Source: Bacteroidales bacterium (GTDB lineage Bacteria > Bacteroidota > Bacteroidia > Bacteroidales > VadinHA17). From it: a DNA stretch of 13,427 nt. Below are positions 1-7,913 of the stretch, in pieces. Where the stretch lies: the NCBI GenBank assembly GCA_025455535.1, contig JALOMM010000032.1, positions 1 through 13,427 of the forward strand. The letters are read 5' to 3'. Position 1 is the stretch's first letter, and each line of letters starts with the position of its first letter. Position numbers and translations under genes: made by a program. The notes under the pieces are model-generated. The model was not told the DNA's origin. It ran no database searches and saw only the letters and a program-made list of their open reading frames with translations.

Positions 1-314
1 AGCATCTTACCCACATCGGCGAGTATGGCACCGGCAATAAGAACATCCATGTTAACCGGCAGGTCATCCCTGAAGAAGTGATTCATCTTCTCACCTGCAT
101 CTCTTGCGATATGCACAACGCAACGCTTATGATCCATGAATGTGACCTTGAGATCCGGGCCGCAAAGGAGAGTGAAAGGTATGCGGTTCAGGTCATCAGC
201 CTTGAGCACGCTTCTTTCAAGAGCCAACTCCCACGTGCTGGCGGTCTTTTCCCTGAGATCAGGATCTTTTATCCATTCCAGCTCAGGCCATAATCTCTTT
301 ATCTCTTCTGTCAT
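1..314 (-). CDS. HD-domain-like protein, 5' part only
   Basis: This open frame reads leftward from ATG 314-312 and runs off the window edge, so only the first 104 codons are present. Residues about 67-104 resemble the start of an HD phosphohydrolase fold: a His-containing helix (DHKRCVVHIARDAG), then NMDVLIAGAILADVGKM, which matches the usual AGALLHDxGK block. The paired His-Asp that gives the family its name reads Ala99-Asp100 here, so metal binding may be altered. The start lies 6 bp downstream of the dehydrogenase stop on the same strand, so the two are probably co-transcribed. Known HD proteins hydrolyse phosphate esters or nucleotides; the substrate here cannot be inferred, and the protein may be a non-catalytic or regulatory member. 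The rest of the domain is outside the window. Confidence 0.7.
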   Translation of the reverse strand, partial: MTEEIKRLWPELEWIKDPDLREKTASTWELALERSVLKADDLNRIPFTLLCGPDLKVTFMDHKRCVVHIARDAGEKMNHFFRDDLPVNMDVLIAGAILADVGKM

Positions 315-320
315 GGCTTA

Positions 321-1517
321 TTATCTAAGTCTGGTAATTATTGCATCTGTCATTTCCGTCGTGGAGGCGGCACCCATCGCTATGACCTCAGGTTTGCCGG
401 CAAGCTTCATCATATCGTATGTCTTCACCCTGCCCTCCTCGATAACATCGGCTATTGCCTTGCGGATACGCACGGCAATGGCCTTCTCATCAATATAATC
501 AAGCATCATGCAGGCTGACTCTATCATGGCAACGGGGTTGACTATTGAGACATCATATCCGGCATACTTGGGTGCCGAACCGTGGGTGGGTTCAAATACA
601 CCTATCCCGTCTTCGGAGAACTGGGCACTGCATGCAAATCCCAGACCGCCAATCAACCCGGCAAATGCATCAGAGACAATGTCACCGAACATGTTGCCCG
701 CAACAATCACTCCGTAATCCTCCGGATTCTTCGTCAGCCACATCATCTGGGCATCAATGTTCGTATTCCAGAGCTGCACACCGGGAAAATCAGTTTTCTG
801 CATCTCCTTGGCTATCTTCCACATAAGGCCTGAGGTCTCACGAATGACATTGGGTTTTTCGCAGACAGTGACTGACTTGTAACCGTATTTCAAAGCATAT
901 TCAAATGCTGCCCTCACAATCCTTTCCGTGTATTTCCAGGTAAAGATCCGGGTTGAGATTGCCAGTTCCTCCCTGGGGCACCATCCGAAATTCTCACGGA
1001 ACTTTGGATGAGTCATCAGAGCGTCATAAACCTGCTGCGGAGGGTTTGACCACTCAACGCCTCCATACAGCCCTTCAGTATTCTGCCTGAAGATGACGAC
1101 GTCAACCATTGGCTCCTCAGGTGCGCCATCCTTACCGCGGCGTATGAAGTTAAGAGGATTGCCCTTATAGCTGCGGCAAGGTCTGACACATATGTCCAGT
1201 CCGAAATGCTGCCTCAGTCCTACAATAGGGCTGCTGTAATTGAACCCCTTCCCCTGCAGCTCCGGCGCGAGCTCGGCCACTGCCTCATCCTTGGGCTTTG
1301 ACGTTATGGCGCCAAACAGTGCGATCTTATGCTTTGCTATCAGGTCTATGGTTCTCTGCGGAAGCGGATTGCCTTCCCTGCACCAGAAATCCCATCCGAT
1401 ATCACCATAAATATATTCTGCATCAAAGCCTGCAGCATCAAGAACGCGCAGGGACTCTTTCAATACTACTGCGCCAATGCCGTCACCGGGAAGCGCAACT
1501 ATCGTACGTCTGGCCAT
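321..1517 (-). CDS. isocitrate/isopropylmalate-family dehydrogenase
   Basis: This 398-residue protein is a beta-decarboxylating dehydrogenase of the isocitrate/3-isopropylmalate family, which oxidises a 2-hydroxyacid and releases CO2. It begins in the typical way (IVALPGDGIG, residues 6-15). Substrate-site features include GLRQ with Arg102, Arg112, the NTEGLYGG block (Tyr151) and Lys221. Metal-binding aspartates are in NTNIDAQ (Asp255) and in GDIVSDAFAG (Asp279, Asp283). The cofactor loop HGSAPKYAG (312-320) carries Lys-Tyr, as in NADP-dependent isocitrate dehydrogenase, rather than the Asp-Ile of NAD-dependent isopropylmalate dehydrogenase. No leucine-pathway genes are nearby, while citrate lyase is 2 kb away, so isocitrate is the more likely substrate. 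A homoisocitrate or tartrate-type activity is not excluded. It is probably co-transcribed with the downstream HD-like gene. Confidence 0.85.
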   Translation of the reverse strand: MARRTIVALPGDGIGAVVLKESLRVLDAAGFDAEYIYGDIGWDFWCREGNPLPQRTIDLIAKHKIALFGAITSKPKDEAVAELAPELQGKGFNYSSPIVGLRQHFGLDICVRPCRSYKGNPLNFIRRGKDGAPEEPMVDVVIFRQNTEGLYGGVEWSNPPQQVYDALMTHPKFRENFGWCPREELAISTRIFTWKYTERIVRAAFEYALKYGYKSVTVCEKPNVIRETSGLMWKIAKEMQKTDFPGVQLWNTNIDAQMMWLTKNPEDYGVIVAGNMFGDIVSDAFAGLIGGLGFACSAQFSEDGIGVFEPTHGSAPKYAGYDVSIVNPVAMIESACMMLDYIDEKAIAVRIRKAIADVIEEGRVKTYDMMKLAGKPEVIAMGAASTTEMTDAIITRLR

Positions 1518-1548
1518 ATATCACAGTTTACTTATTTGTTACCCGGTA

Positions 1549-1556
1549 AAAATATA
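1549..1556 (-). promoter_or_regulatory. possible -7 element for the dehydrogenase gene
   Basis: Read on the minus strand this is TATATTTT, matching the Bacteroidota -7 consensus TAnnTTTG at all fixed positions except the last. It lies 31 bp upstream of the ATG. No TTTG at the expected -33 distance was recognised, and the region is AT-rich, so the match could be chance. Confidence 0.3.
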
Positions 1557-1624
1557 GTTTTATTTGTGTTAAAAAAAAGACTTTCAGCAGATAAAATCTC
1601 ATCCCTCTTGCATGGGAAAAAAAC

Positions 1625-1632
1625 TATATTTG
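1625..1632 (+). promoter_or_regulatory. -7 promoter element upstream of pepD
   Basis: TATATTTG is an exact match to the Bacteroidota sigma-A -7 consensus TAnnTTTG. It lies 39 bp before the ATG at 1672, which would give a short untranslated leader. A clear -33 TTTG at the usual spacing is not visible. The element lies downstream of the longer possible ATG at 1612, so it also argues that translation begins at 1672. Confidence 0.5.
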
Positions 1633-1671
1633 CCGTTTACAATTTATCACACACTAAAAGTCTGTAAAAGC

Positions 1672-3135
1672 ATGGGGCAACTGTCGGATATTAAACCAAG
1701 GAAGGTATGGAGCTATTTTGAAGAGATCTGTACAATCCCCAGGTTATCGAAAAATGAAGGAAAAATAAGGGAATATCTTCTCGATTTTGCAAGGAGGAAC
1801 AACCTGGCAGCAAAGGAGGATGAATCAGGTAACATACTTATTGTAAGAGATGCCTCCCCGGGACGCGAGCAAGTGATGACCGTTGTGCTTCAGAGCCACC
1901 TTGATATGGTTGGTGAAAAGAATGCTGCACACCCTCATGACTGGGAGAGAGATCCGATAATTCCTGTTGTTGACGGGAAATGGGTTGGTGCAAGGGGCAC
2001 AACCCTCGGTGCGGATGACGGTATTGGTATTGCTGCCCAGATGGCCCTGCTGACCGATCCTTTCATTCAGTGCGGCAGACTGGAGTGTCTCTTTACCGTT
2101 GACGAGGAATCAGGGATGACGGGAGCTATCAACCTTAAACCCGGGTTCCTGACAGGAAAGATATTGCTGAACCTTGACTCTGAGGATGAGGGGATACTGT
2201 TCATCGGCTGCGCAGGGGGAATAGATACACAGGCGATCTTACCATATTATCCTGAAAAGGTCGCGGCAGGAGACCGGGCAATGAATATTTCGGTTACCGG
2301 GCTCCACGGGGGTCATTCAGGCGACGAGATACACAAGGGTTACGGCAACTCAATAAAGATCATTTCTGCTTTGCTGCAGAGTCTTGAGAAAAAATTCGGA
2401 ATTCGCATCAGCAGTTTCACAGGAGGAAACCTTCGTAATGCAATCCCCAGGGAAGCATTCGTTACCATCACCTTCAACCCGGCAGATGAAGAATCCATTC
2501 TCGCAGCTGCATCGGAGTATCAAAAAATGGTCAGGCAGGAATTCGGGCCTCTCGAGCCTGACCTGAAGATCGCTGCCACGCCTGCCGATATGCCGTCAAC
2601 GGTTATTGACGCTGCGACACAGCACAAACTGCTCAATGCTCTCAGTATTGTACCTCACGGAGTGCTGGCATGGTCAAGAGATATGCCTGATCTGGTGGAG
2701 ACTTCCAGCAACCTGGCAACAATACGACTGACCAGTGACAATAAGATCCATGTAGTTACTACCCAAAGGAGCTCTTCGGAAGAGGCAAAACATTTCGCTG
2801 CAATGAAGGCTGAGGCCAGCTTTGACCTTGCCGGAGCAAAAGTAACTCATTCAGACGGTTATCCGGGCTGGAAGCCCAACATGAACTCTGCGATACTGCA
2901 CCTGATGATAGAATCATATCGGAAGCTTTTCGGCAAGGTTCCCCAGGTAAAAGCCATCCATGCAGGACTTGAATGCGGCCTTATCCTTGAAAAGTACAAA
3001 GGGATCGATATGATCTCATTCGGACCCACAATTAAGGGAGCTCATACACCTGAAGAGAGGATCGAGATCGAGACTGTACAGATGTTCTGGGATCTGCTGG
3101 TTGACGTACTGAAACACATCCCCGAGGAGAAATGA
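1672..3135 (+). CDS. pepD: cytosol non-specific dipeptidase (aminoacyl-histidine dipeptidase)
   Basis: This is a 487-residue M20-family metallopeptidase closely resembling E. coli PepD (about 485 residues). It cleaves Xaa-His and many other unblocked dipeptides in the cytoplasm, using two zinc ions. Metal and catalytic motifs are in order: HLDMV with His76 and Asp78, GADDGIG with Asp115, DEESGM with Glu145/Glu146, LDSEDEG with Asp169, and a C-terminal GAHTPEE with His458. PepD-specific blocks are also present ([41 protein letters not shown]). The ATG at 1672 was preferred to 1612 because it gives family length and follows the -7 element. The gene stands alone on the plus strand, is divergent from the dehydrogenase, and its last 94 bp overlap the rubredoxin gene on the other strand. 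It has no evident link to the flanking carboxylate genes. Confidence 0.95.
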   Translation: MGQLSDIKPRKVWSYFEEICTIPRLSKNEGKIREYLLDFARRNNLAAKEDESGNILIVRDASPGREQVMTVVLQSHLDMVGEKNAAHPHDWERDPIIPVVDGKWVGARGTTLGADDGIGIAAQMALLTDPFIQCGRLECLFTVDEESGMTGAINLKPGFLTGKILLNLDSEDEGILFIGCAGGIDTQAILPYYPEKVAAGDRAMNISVTGLHGGHSGDEIHKGYGNSIKIISALLQSLEKKFGIRISSFTGGNLRNAIPREAFVTITFNPADEESILAAASEYQKMVRQEFGPLEPDLKIAATPADMPSTVIDAATQHKLLNALSIVPHGVLAWSRDMPDLVETSSNLATIRLTSDNKIHVVTTQRSSSEEAKHFAAMKAEASFDLAGAKVTHSDGYPGWKPNMNSAILHLMIESYRKLFGKVPQVKAIHAGLECGLILEKYKGIDMISFGPTIKGAHTPEERIEIETVQMFWDLLVDVLKHIPEEK

Positions 3136-3266
3136 GCACCGCATACAGGACATAGCCAGCCGGAAGGAAGATCTTCAAAGGCTGTCCCCGGTAATACATC
3201 ATTCTGCTCATCTCCGGTCTCCGGATCATAAATGTATCCGCATACGAGGCATCTGTATCTGTTCAT
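3042..3266 (-). CDS. rubredoxin with an atypical C-terminal tail
   Basis: This is a small iron-sulfur electron carrier in which one iron is held by four cysteines. The core is canonical: [10 protein letters not shown] (Cys6, Cys9), the PGTAFEDLP loop, then WLCPVCG (Cys39, Cys42). Normal rubredoxins end about ten residues later with an acidic tail of the type GKDQFEEV. Here that tail is missing and the frame continues for about 31 residues rich in Ser, Thr and Cys, giving 74 residues. Codon 44 onward lies antisense to the last codons of pepD, so the whole extra tail is overprinted on that gene. The start is 16 bp after citF on the same strand, making this the probable last gene of the mmd-cit operon. 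The redox partner is unknown. The core assignment is firm; whether the tail is kept in the mature protein is uncertain. Confidence 0.85.
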   Translation of the reverse strand: MNRYRCLVCGYIYDPETGDEQNDVLPGTAFEDLPSGWLCPVCGAHFSSGMCFSTSTSRSQNICTVSISILSSGV

Positions 3267-3282
3267 CTGGCAAAGATATTAG

Positions 3283-4833
3283 TTAATATTTTACTTTTCG
3301 TACAGCATCGATTACGGTCCCGTCAACCCATTTTATGGCTGCCACAACCCTCTCATCAAAAGCAGCCTTGTCAGGCTTTCCGCATATTCTTTCAGCTGTC
3401 TCTCTCAACTCCTCAATAGTTACAAGCGGCAGTCCCTTGCCCTTTACAGAATCAATCAGATCCTCCCTTCGCGGATTGATGGCAATGCCCCTCTCTGTAA
3501 TTATTACATCAATCAGTTCTCCGGGTCCGCACAGGGTGGTAACGCGGTCCACGATTACCGGTATTCTGTCACGGAACAGCGGAACGGGTATTATCACATT
3601 CCTTGCATGAAGGCAGTTCTGCCATCCTCCGATGCCGTGAAGCAGGAGGCCGTCAGAGTGAGTGACGACGTTACCGTTGAATCCGGTATCTATCTCTGTG
3701 GCACCAAGTATCATGATATCCATCATCGTTGTCAGGTTGCCCTTCGAATGATAGTTATAGGCATTAAAGACCGGGTACGGAATATGGTTGGGGTTGATCT
3801 CCACAGACCTCACTGCATCAAGGTCAAAGGCCTGTGCGTCAAGAATATAACCCATCTGACCCTCTTCCAGCATGCTGACCATGTATTTGGTGCTGCCTCC
3901 GAAACCGAAGCGGAACTTCCATCCCTTTCTCCTGAGTATCTCATGTGCATAAACTGCTATTGCCAGGCTGGTCCCTCCTGCTCCTGCCTGCATGGTCGCT
4001 CCGTCGCGGAGTAGACCAGACTTTTCAAGGAATGAGGCTGTCAGCTCAGCTATCAGTAACCTGTCGGGGCTTTTGGTTATCTGCGTTGTTCCTGATACTA
4101 TCTTCTCGGGTATGCCGATCTTGTCTACCAGCACCACGCAGTCAACATAATTGCCTTCTATCTCCATAGGGAAACAAGGCAGGTCTACAAGGTTATCAGT
4201 CACAACGATAACCCTGTCAGCAAACATGTAGTCAGCCTTGGCATATCCAAGGACGCCGGTTGCCGATGGACCTCCGGTACCTTTTGCATTCCCGAATGAG
4301 TCAGCGGCCGGTGCGGAGAGGACGGCAATATCTATTCTGACGTCGCCATCCTGTATGGCCTGCACCCTTCCTCCGTGCGAGCGAAGCACAGCCGTTCCCT
4401 TCATCCTCCCTTCGGAGACGAATCTGCCAAGTGGCCCGTTCATGCTCCCCTCAATCCGGTTTACCGTTCCGTTTTCGAGATACTCAATGACCGGGTCATT
4501 GCAGGGGAACGATGCTGAAGGAAACCACACCAGGTCTTTCACTCCCATTTCAGCAGCTATTTCAAATATCTGGTTGCTGATAAGATCGCCGTCGCGAAGG
4601 TGATGGTGCGTTGAGATGGTCATGCCGTCTTTCAGCCCGCACTTCACCAGCGCCTCCCTGAGAGAACTGATTACCTTGTTGTTGTCTTCAGGATAATCGA
4701 TGCATGTCGGTATTGATGGCGCATACTTTCTTCCGGAAGGGCGGTGTTTCCCCACACCCTTGAAAGGGACGGCTTCCGTGCCGTTGATCTCATCCGGCAC
4801 CAGGCGGCCGGCCGCGTTCTCTATCAATTTCAT
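3283..4833 (-). CDS. citF: citrate lyase alpha subunit (citrate CoA-transferase)
   Basis: This 516-residue protein matches CitF (about 510 residues in enterobacteria) over its whole length. CitF transfers citrate onto the acyl carrier subunit in exchange for acetate, giving citryl-ACP for cleavage by CitE. Recognisable family blocks include MTISTHHHLRDGD near residue 75, FGNAKGTGGPSATGVLGYAKADY near 190-210, GAGGTSLAIAVY near 290, GFGGSTKYM, and the C-terminal stretch around LCGPGELIDVIITERGIAINPRR. It follows the citD-citE fusion by 19 bp and precedes rubredoxin by 16 bp, all on the minus strand. A citramalate lyase is the main alternative, because its alpha subunit is homologous. The neighbouring beta and gamma modules show that this is the CoA-transferase of a citrate-lyase-type complex. 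Confidence 0.93.
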   Translation of the reverse strand: MKLIENAAGRLVPDEINGTEAVPFKGVGKHRPSGRKYAPSIPTCIDYPEDNNKVISSLREALVKCGLKDGMTISTHHHLRDGDLISNQIFEIAAEMGVKDLVWFPSASFPCNDPVIEYLENGTVNRIEGSMNGPLGRFVSEGRMKGTAVLRSHGGRVQAIQDGDVRIDIAVLSAPAADSFGNAKGTGGPSATGVLGYAKADYMFADRVIVVTDNLVDLPCFPMEIEGNYVDCVVLVDKIGIPEKIVSGTTQITKSPDRLLIAELTASFLEKSGLLRDGATMQAGAGGTSLAIAVYAHEILRRKGWKFRFGFGGSTKYMVSMLEEGQMGYILDAQAFDLDAVRSVEINPNHIPYPVFNAYNYHSKGNLTTMMDIMILGATEIDTGFNGNVVTHSDGLLLHGIGGWQNCLHARNVIIPVPLFRDRIPVIVDRVTTLCGPGELIDVIITERGIAINPRREDLIDSVKGKGLPLVTIEELRETAERICGKPDKAAFDERVVAAIKWVDGTVIDAVRKVKY

Positions 4834-4852
4834 GACCTGATCATCTTAGATG

Positions 4853-6070
4853 TTATTCCTTTCCCTCCTCTTCAATCCAGTTCTGTGGGATTATTTCCAG
4901 GCGTAGAGCAAGGTCTATCGTTTTCTGTGCTCTTGCCACCACAGGCGGATCGATCATCTTCGATCCGAGTGCCACCACACCAAGCCCCCTGGAAAGTGCA
5001 TCGCGGTATGCGATAACTATCTTTCTGGCCCTGTCGATCTCTTCAGGCGCTGGAGAGAAGCCCTTCCGTATTACTGCAATCTGACGCGGATGTATGCAAC
5101 CCATCCCCTCGAAGCCCATTGCTTTCGATGAGAGCACATTACTGAGGAGACCATCCATATCACCCACATCGGAGAAGACGGAGTCGATGGCCTGGATGCC
5201 GGCAGCCCTTGCTGCCACAACGATACGGTTACGGGCATAGAGTGACTCTGAACCCTCTTTTGTCCTTTGTACTCCAAGATCAGCGGTATAATCTTCCAGC
5301 CCGATGGCCATAGCTACCACATTTGGTGATGCGGTTGCAATTTCATAGGCTCTCTCCACACCTTTTGCACTCTCTATGATCGGCATCAGAAGCACTGTAT
5401 CGTTCTGACCCTCCCTCTTCTTTACAGAGGCAATCGTCTCGTCAACCATGCGGAGAGCATCTGCATCCTCGCATTTCGGAATCAGGATGAGGTGAACGTT
5501 GTGAGGTATGACACTCTCAAGGTCAGTCAACCCGCGCTCTCCCTGGTTTATCCTAACCATTCTTTCAGCTCCGTAGAAATCTACTGCCCTGAGAGCATTC
5601 CTGACAAGGATCCGGGCCTCATCCTTTCTGTCAGGAGCAACGGAATCTTCCAGGTCAAGGATGATGCCATCGGGTGAATGAAGTCCGGCATTCAGGAACA
5701 TGCCGGGATTGTTTCCGGGCAGATATAGCCTTGAAAAGCGAAACCTCTCCCTGGCTGAGTGATAGATGTTCTCCGGGATCATCACGGGCAGGAACGAAGC
5801 CTCAGTACCTGTCAGCATCTTTACCGCAGCCTCTACTCTGGCCGCTATCACGAAGGGGAGGGCACCGCTGTCAACCACTGACAGCTTCGCGTTCTCCACA
5901 CCGAAGTATTTAAGCAGTTCCCGGCACTGCCTTTCGATTGCATTGCCATACATGCTCTTCACCTTCGACTTGAGGTTCAGCTCCACTCCTCCTGAACCTT
6001 TTATTTCGAGTGTCACCTCAACGTCAGACCTGACCTTCGGACCGGCATTGCCGGTAATTGCCTGCTTCAT
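4853..6070 (-). CDS. citrate lyase gamma-beta fusion (CitD-CitE)
   Basis: At 405 residues this is about 100 longer than a normal CitE. Residues about 1-90 resemble CitD, the acyl carrier subunit: AGPKVRSDVEV, then IELNL-like strands, SMYGNAIERQCRELL, and DSGALPFVIAARVEAAV. Residues about 110-400 are CitE, the citryl-ACP lyase of the HpcH/HpaI aldolase superfamily, with RLYLPGNNPGMF, DGIILDLEDSVAPDRKDEAR, MVRIN, GLEDYTADLG, the RNRIVVAARAAGIQAIDSVFSDV block and CIHPRQ. Stand-alone citD and citE genes are usual in the classic loci, so this is a fused form. In Klebsiella CitD the prosthetic group sits on Ser14. Aligning on AG and SDV places Arg14 there and leaves Ser15 next to it. The gene lies 37 bp after oadB and 19 bp before citF. 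Confidence 0.9.
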   Translation of the reverse strand: MKQAITGNAGPKVRSDVEVTLEIKGSGGVELNLKSKVKSMYGNAIERQCRELLKYFGVENAKLSVVDSGALPFVIAARVEAAVKMLTGTEASFLPVMIPENIYHSARERFRFSRLYLPGNNPGMFLNAGLHSPDGIILDLEDSVAPDRKDEARILVRNALRAVDFYGAERMVRINQGERGLTDLESVIPHNVHLILIPKCEDADALRMVDETIASVKKREGQNDTVLLMPIIESAKGVERAYEIATASPNVVAMAIGLEDYTADLGVQRTKEGSESLYARNRIVVAARAAGIQAIDSVFSDVGDMDGLLSNVLSSKAMGFEGMGCIHPRQIAVIRKGFSPAPEEIDRARKIVIAYRDALSRGLGVVALGSKMIDPPVVARAQKTIDLALRLEIIPQNWIEEEGKE

Positions 6071-6107
6071 CTCCGCTCTCTTAGGTAGTTAATACAAACT
6101 TAAGTAA

Positions 6108-7460
6108 TTATCCCAGATAACTGAGTAATATCCCCGCTGCTATGGCTGACCCGATCACTCCGGCGACATTGGGACCCATTGCATGCATCAGAAGATGGTT
6201 TGTTTTGTCTTCCCTCAGTCCTTCCATCTCAGATACGCGGGCACTGTCAGGCACCGCGGAGACACCTGCGTTACCTATCAGAGGGTTGATCTTGTCACCT
6301 TCAGGCAGAAAGATATTCATGACTTTTGCAAAAAGAACGCCGCTCATTGTTGCAACGGCAAAGGCACATGCACCGAGGCCGAAGATCATCACTGACTCTC
6401 TCGTAAGGAAGACATCAGCCTGGGTCGATGCTCCAACGGTCAAACCTATCATTATTGTTACAATATCAATCAGTGACGTCCTCGCAGTTTCCGCGAGACG
6501 CCTGGTAACACCGGATTCCTTCAGCAGGTTACCGAAAAACAGCATCCCCAGTAACGGGAGTGCGCTTGGAGAAATGAAGCAGGTTAGCAACAGCCCAAAT
6601 ATCGGGAAGAGTACTTTTTCCGTCCTTGTCACCGCCCGCGGAGGCTTCATGCGTATAAGCCTTTCCTTGCTGTTTGTCAGGAGCCGCATGATGGGAGGCT
6701 GTATAACCGGCACCAGGGCCATGTATGAATAGGCAGCTATTGCTATAGGGCCTATAAGGTTCTTTGCCGTGGTGCCGTCAGGCAGAATATTCACACCGTT
6801 TGCCAGCCTGGAGGAGAGGAAAATTGCAGTAGGTCCGTCAGCTCCCCCTATGATTCCTATGGCTGCTGCTTCAGGACCGGCAAAACCAAGAAGCAGGGCA
6901 CCAACGAAGGTGACAAAGATCCCTATCTGAGCTGCTGCCCCCAGAAAGAGAAGCCGCGGATTGGATATCAGCGACGAGAAGTCAGTCATTGCTCCGATGC
7001 CAAGGAAAATAAGCGGCGGATACACCCCCTTAAGAACTCCGAAATAGAGATAATTGAGGACACTCCCCTGCTGGTAGATGCCAATCTGGAGATTCAACCC
7101 TCCCTCACTGAAGAAGGGAACGTTCCCGATAAGTATTCCGGTCCCGATCGGAACCAGAAGCAGCGGCTCATACTCATATCTTATCGCCAGAAAAATAAAA
7201 ATCAGCCCTACAACTATCATTATCAGGTTCCCGGAGGTGGCATTCCGGAAACCGGTATATGCCCAGAACTGCTTTAACCCTCCTGCCAGCTGCGCCTCAT
7301 CAGGGTCAGAAGGCTGGTACTGCGGCAGTGTACTTATACTCTCCGTACCGGAGGCTGCAAGTGCCTTTTCCCTATCCTTTTCCGGTTTGACAAATGCTGT
7401 CCATGCCAGTGAAACGATCACCAGCAGTCCGATCATGGTCCATAATTTTCTCCTTGCCAT
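6108..7460 (-). CDS. mmdB: Na+-pumping decarboxylase beta subunit
   Basis: This is the integral membrane subunit of the sodium-translocating decarboxylases (OadB/MmdB/GcdB). It decarboxylates carboxybiotin and exports Na+. The 450 residues include many hydrophobic segments. The signature GGADGPTAIFL (205-215, Asp208) corresponds to the segment with Asp203 of Klebsiella OadB. NPLIGNAGVSAVPDSAR (392-408) keeps Asn392, Gly396, Ser401 and Arg408, the equivalents of Asn373, Gly377, Ser382 and Arg389. Compared with OadB it has about 58 extra N-terminal residues with an additional hydrophobic segment (about 5-24), and lacks a loop of similar size after the first conserved helices. It starts 2 bp after the biotin carrier stop, implying translational coupling. 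The symbol assumes the methylmalonyl-CoA substrate suggested by the neighbouring mmdA and mce. Confidence 0.92.
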   Translation of the reverse strand: MARRKLWTMIGLLVIVSLAWTAFVKPEKDREKALAASGTESISTLPQYQPSDPDEAQLAGGLKQFWAYTGFRNATSGNLIMIVVGLIFIFLAIRYEYEPLLLVPIGTGILIGNVPFFSEGGLNLQIGIYQQGSVLNYLYFGVLKGVYPPLIFLGIGAMTDFSSLISNPRLLFLGAAAQIGIFVTFVGALLLGFAGPEAAAIGIIGGADGPTAIFLSSRLANGVNILPDGTTAKNLIGPIAIAAYSYMALVPVIQPPIMRLLTNSKERLIRMKPPRAVTRTEKVLFPIFGLLLTCFISPSALPLLGMLFFGNLLKESGVTRRLAETARTSLIDIVTIMIGLTVGASTQADVFLTRESVMIFGLGACAFAVATMSGVLFAKVMNIFLPEGDKINPLIGNAGVSAVPDSARVSEMEGLREDKTNHLLMHAMGPNVAGVIGSAIAAGILLSYLG

Positions 7461-7462
7461 AA

Positions 7463-7882
7463 TCAGTCCAGTTCTATTAAGACCTCATCCTGAAGTACTG
7501 ATTGTCCCTGTGAAATATTGACTCTGGAGACCTTGCCGGATGTTTCAGATTTTATGGCATTCTCCATCTTCATGGTCTCGAGAGTACAGAGGGTCTGTCC
7601 GGTCTTCACCTCATCACCCGGTCTGACAAGGACCTGTAAGATAACCCCGGGCAGTGGAGCTTTCACCGTAACACCCTTTTCCCCAACCGGAGAAACAGGG
7701 ACAGCTGCCTTGACGGACCTCTGGGTCGTTACCGGCTGAATAGGTTTCAGCTTCTGTACTTCATGGTGAATTTCGACACTGTATGTTGTACCGTTGACTT
7801 CTATCGTGGCCATGCTGCCGTCAATATCAAGTATCTCGACCTCATACTTGTTACCGTTTACCGTAAACTTGTAATTCTTCAT
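7463..7882 (-). CDS. mmdC: biotin carrier subunit of the Na+-pumping decarboxylase
   Basis: This is a 139-residue biotin/lipoyl-attachment protein that shuttles the carboxyl group from the carboxyltransferase (MmdA) to the membrane subunit (MmdB). The C-terminal half (about 72-139) is a biotinyl domain: VKAPLPGVILQVLVRPGD, then the biotinylation motif ETMKMEN with Lys105 as the expected biotinylated residue, and a return hairpin SGKVSRVNISQGQSVL. Residues 1-40 form a small beta-rich region (YKFTVNGNKYEVEI, TIEVNGTTYSVEI) as in MmdC/GcdC and OadA tails. A short Pro/Val linker (about 44-70) joins the two and is shorter than the long Ala-Pro linkers in many relatives. No biotin carboxylase gene is in the window, which fits a decarboxylase rather than an ATP-driven carboxylase. 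Confidence 0.93.
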   Translation of the reverse strand: MKNYKFTVNGNKYEVEILDIDGSMATIEVNGTTYSVEIHHEVQKLKPIQPVTTQRSVKAAVPVSPVGEKGVTVKAPLPGVILQVLVRPGDEVKTGQTLCTLETMKMENAIKSETSGKVSRVNISQGQSVLQDEVLIELD

Positions 7883-7913
7883 CTCTTTCGTCCTTCAATC
7901 TGATATGCTGATC

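Noticed and set aside
1612..1671. Twenty-codon N-terminal extension of pepD from ATG 1612
   Set aside because: It lies upstream of the -7 element at 1625-1632 and would make the protein longer than the family; the residues do not resemble PepD.
3166..3175. GAAGATCTTC self-complementary stretch just after the pepD stop, considered as a terminator
   Set aside because: There is no loop or T-run, and it lies within the coding part of the rubredoxin gene.
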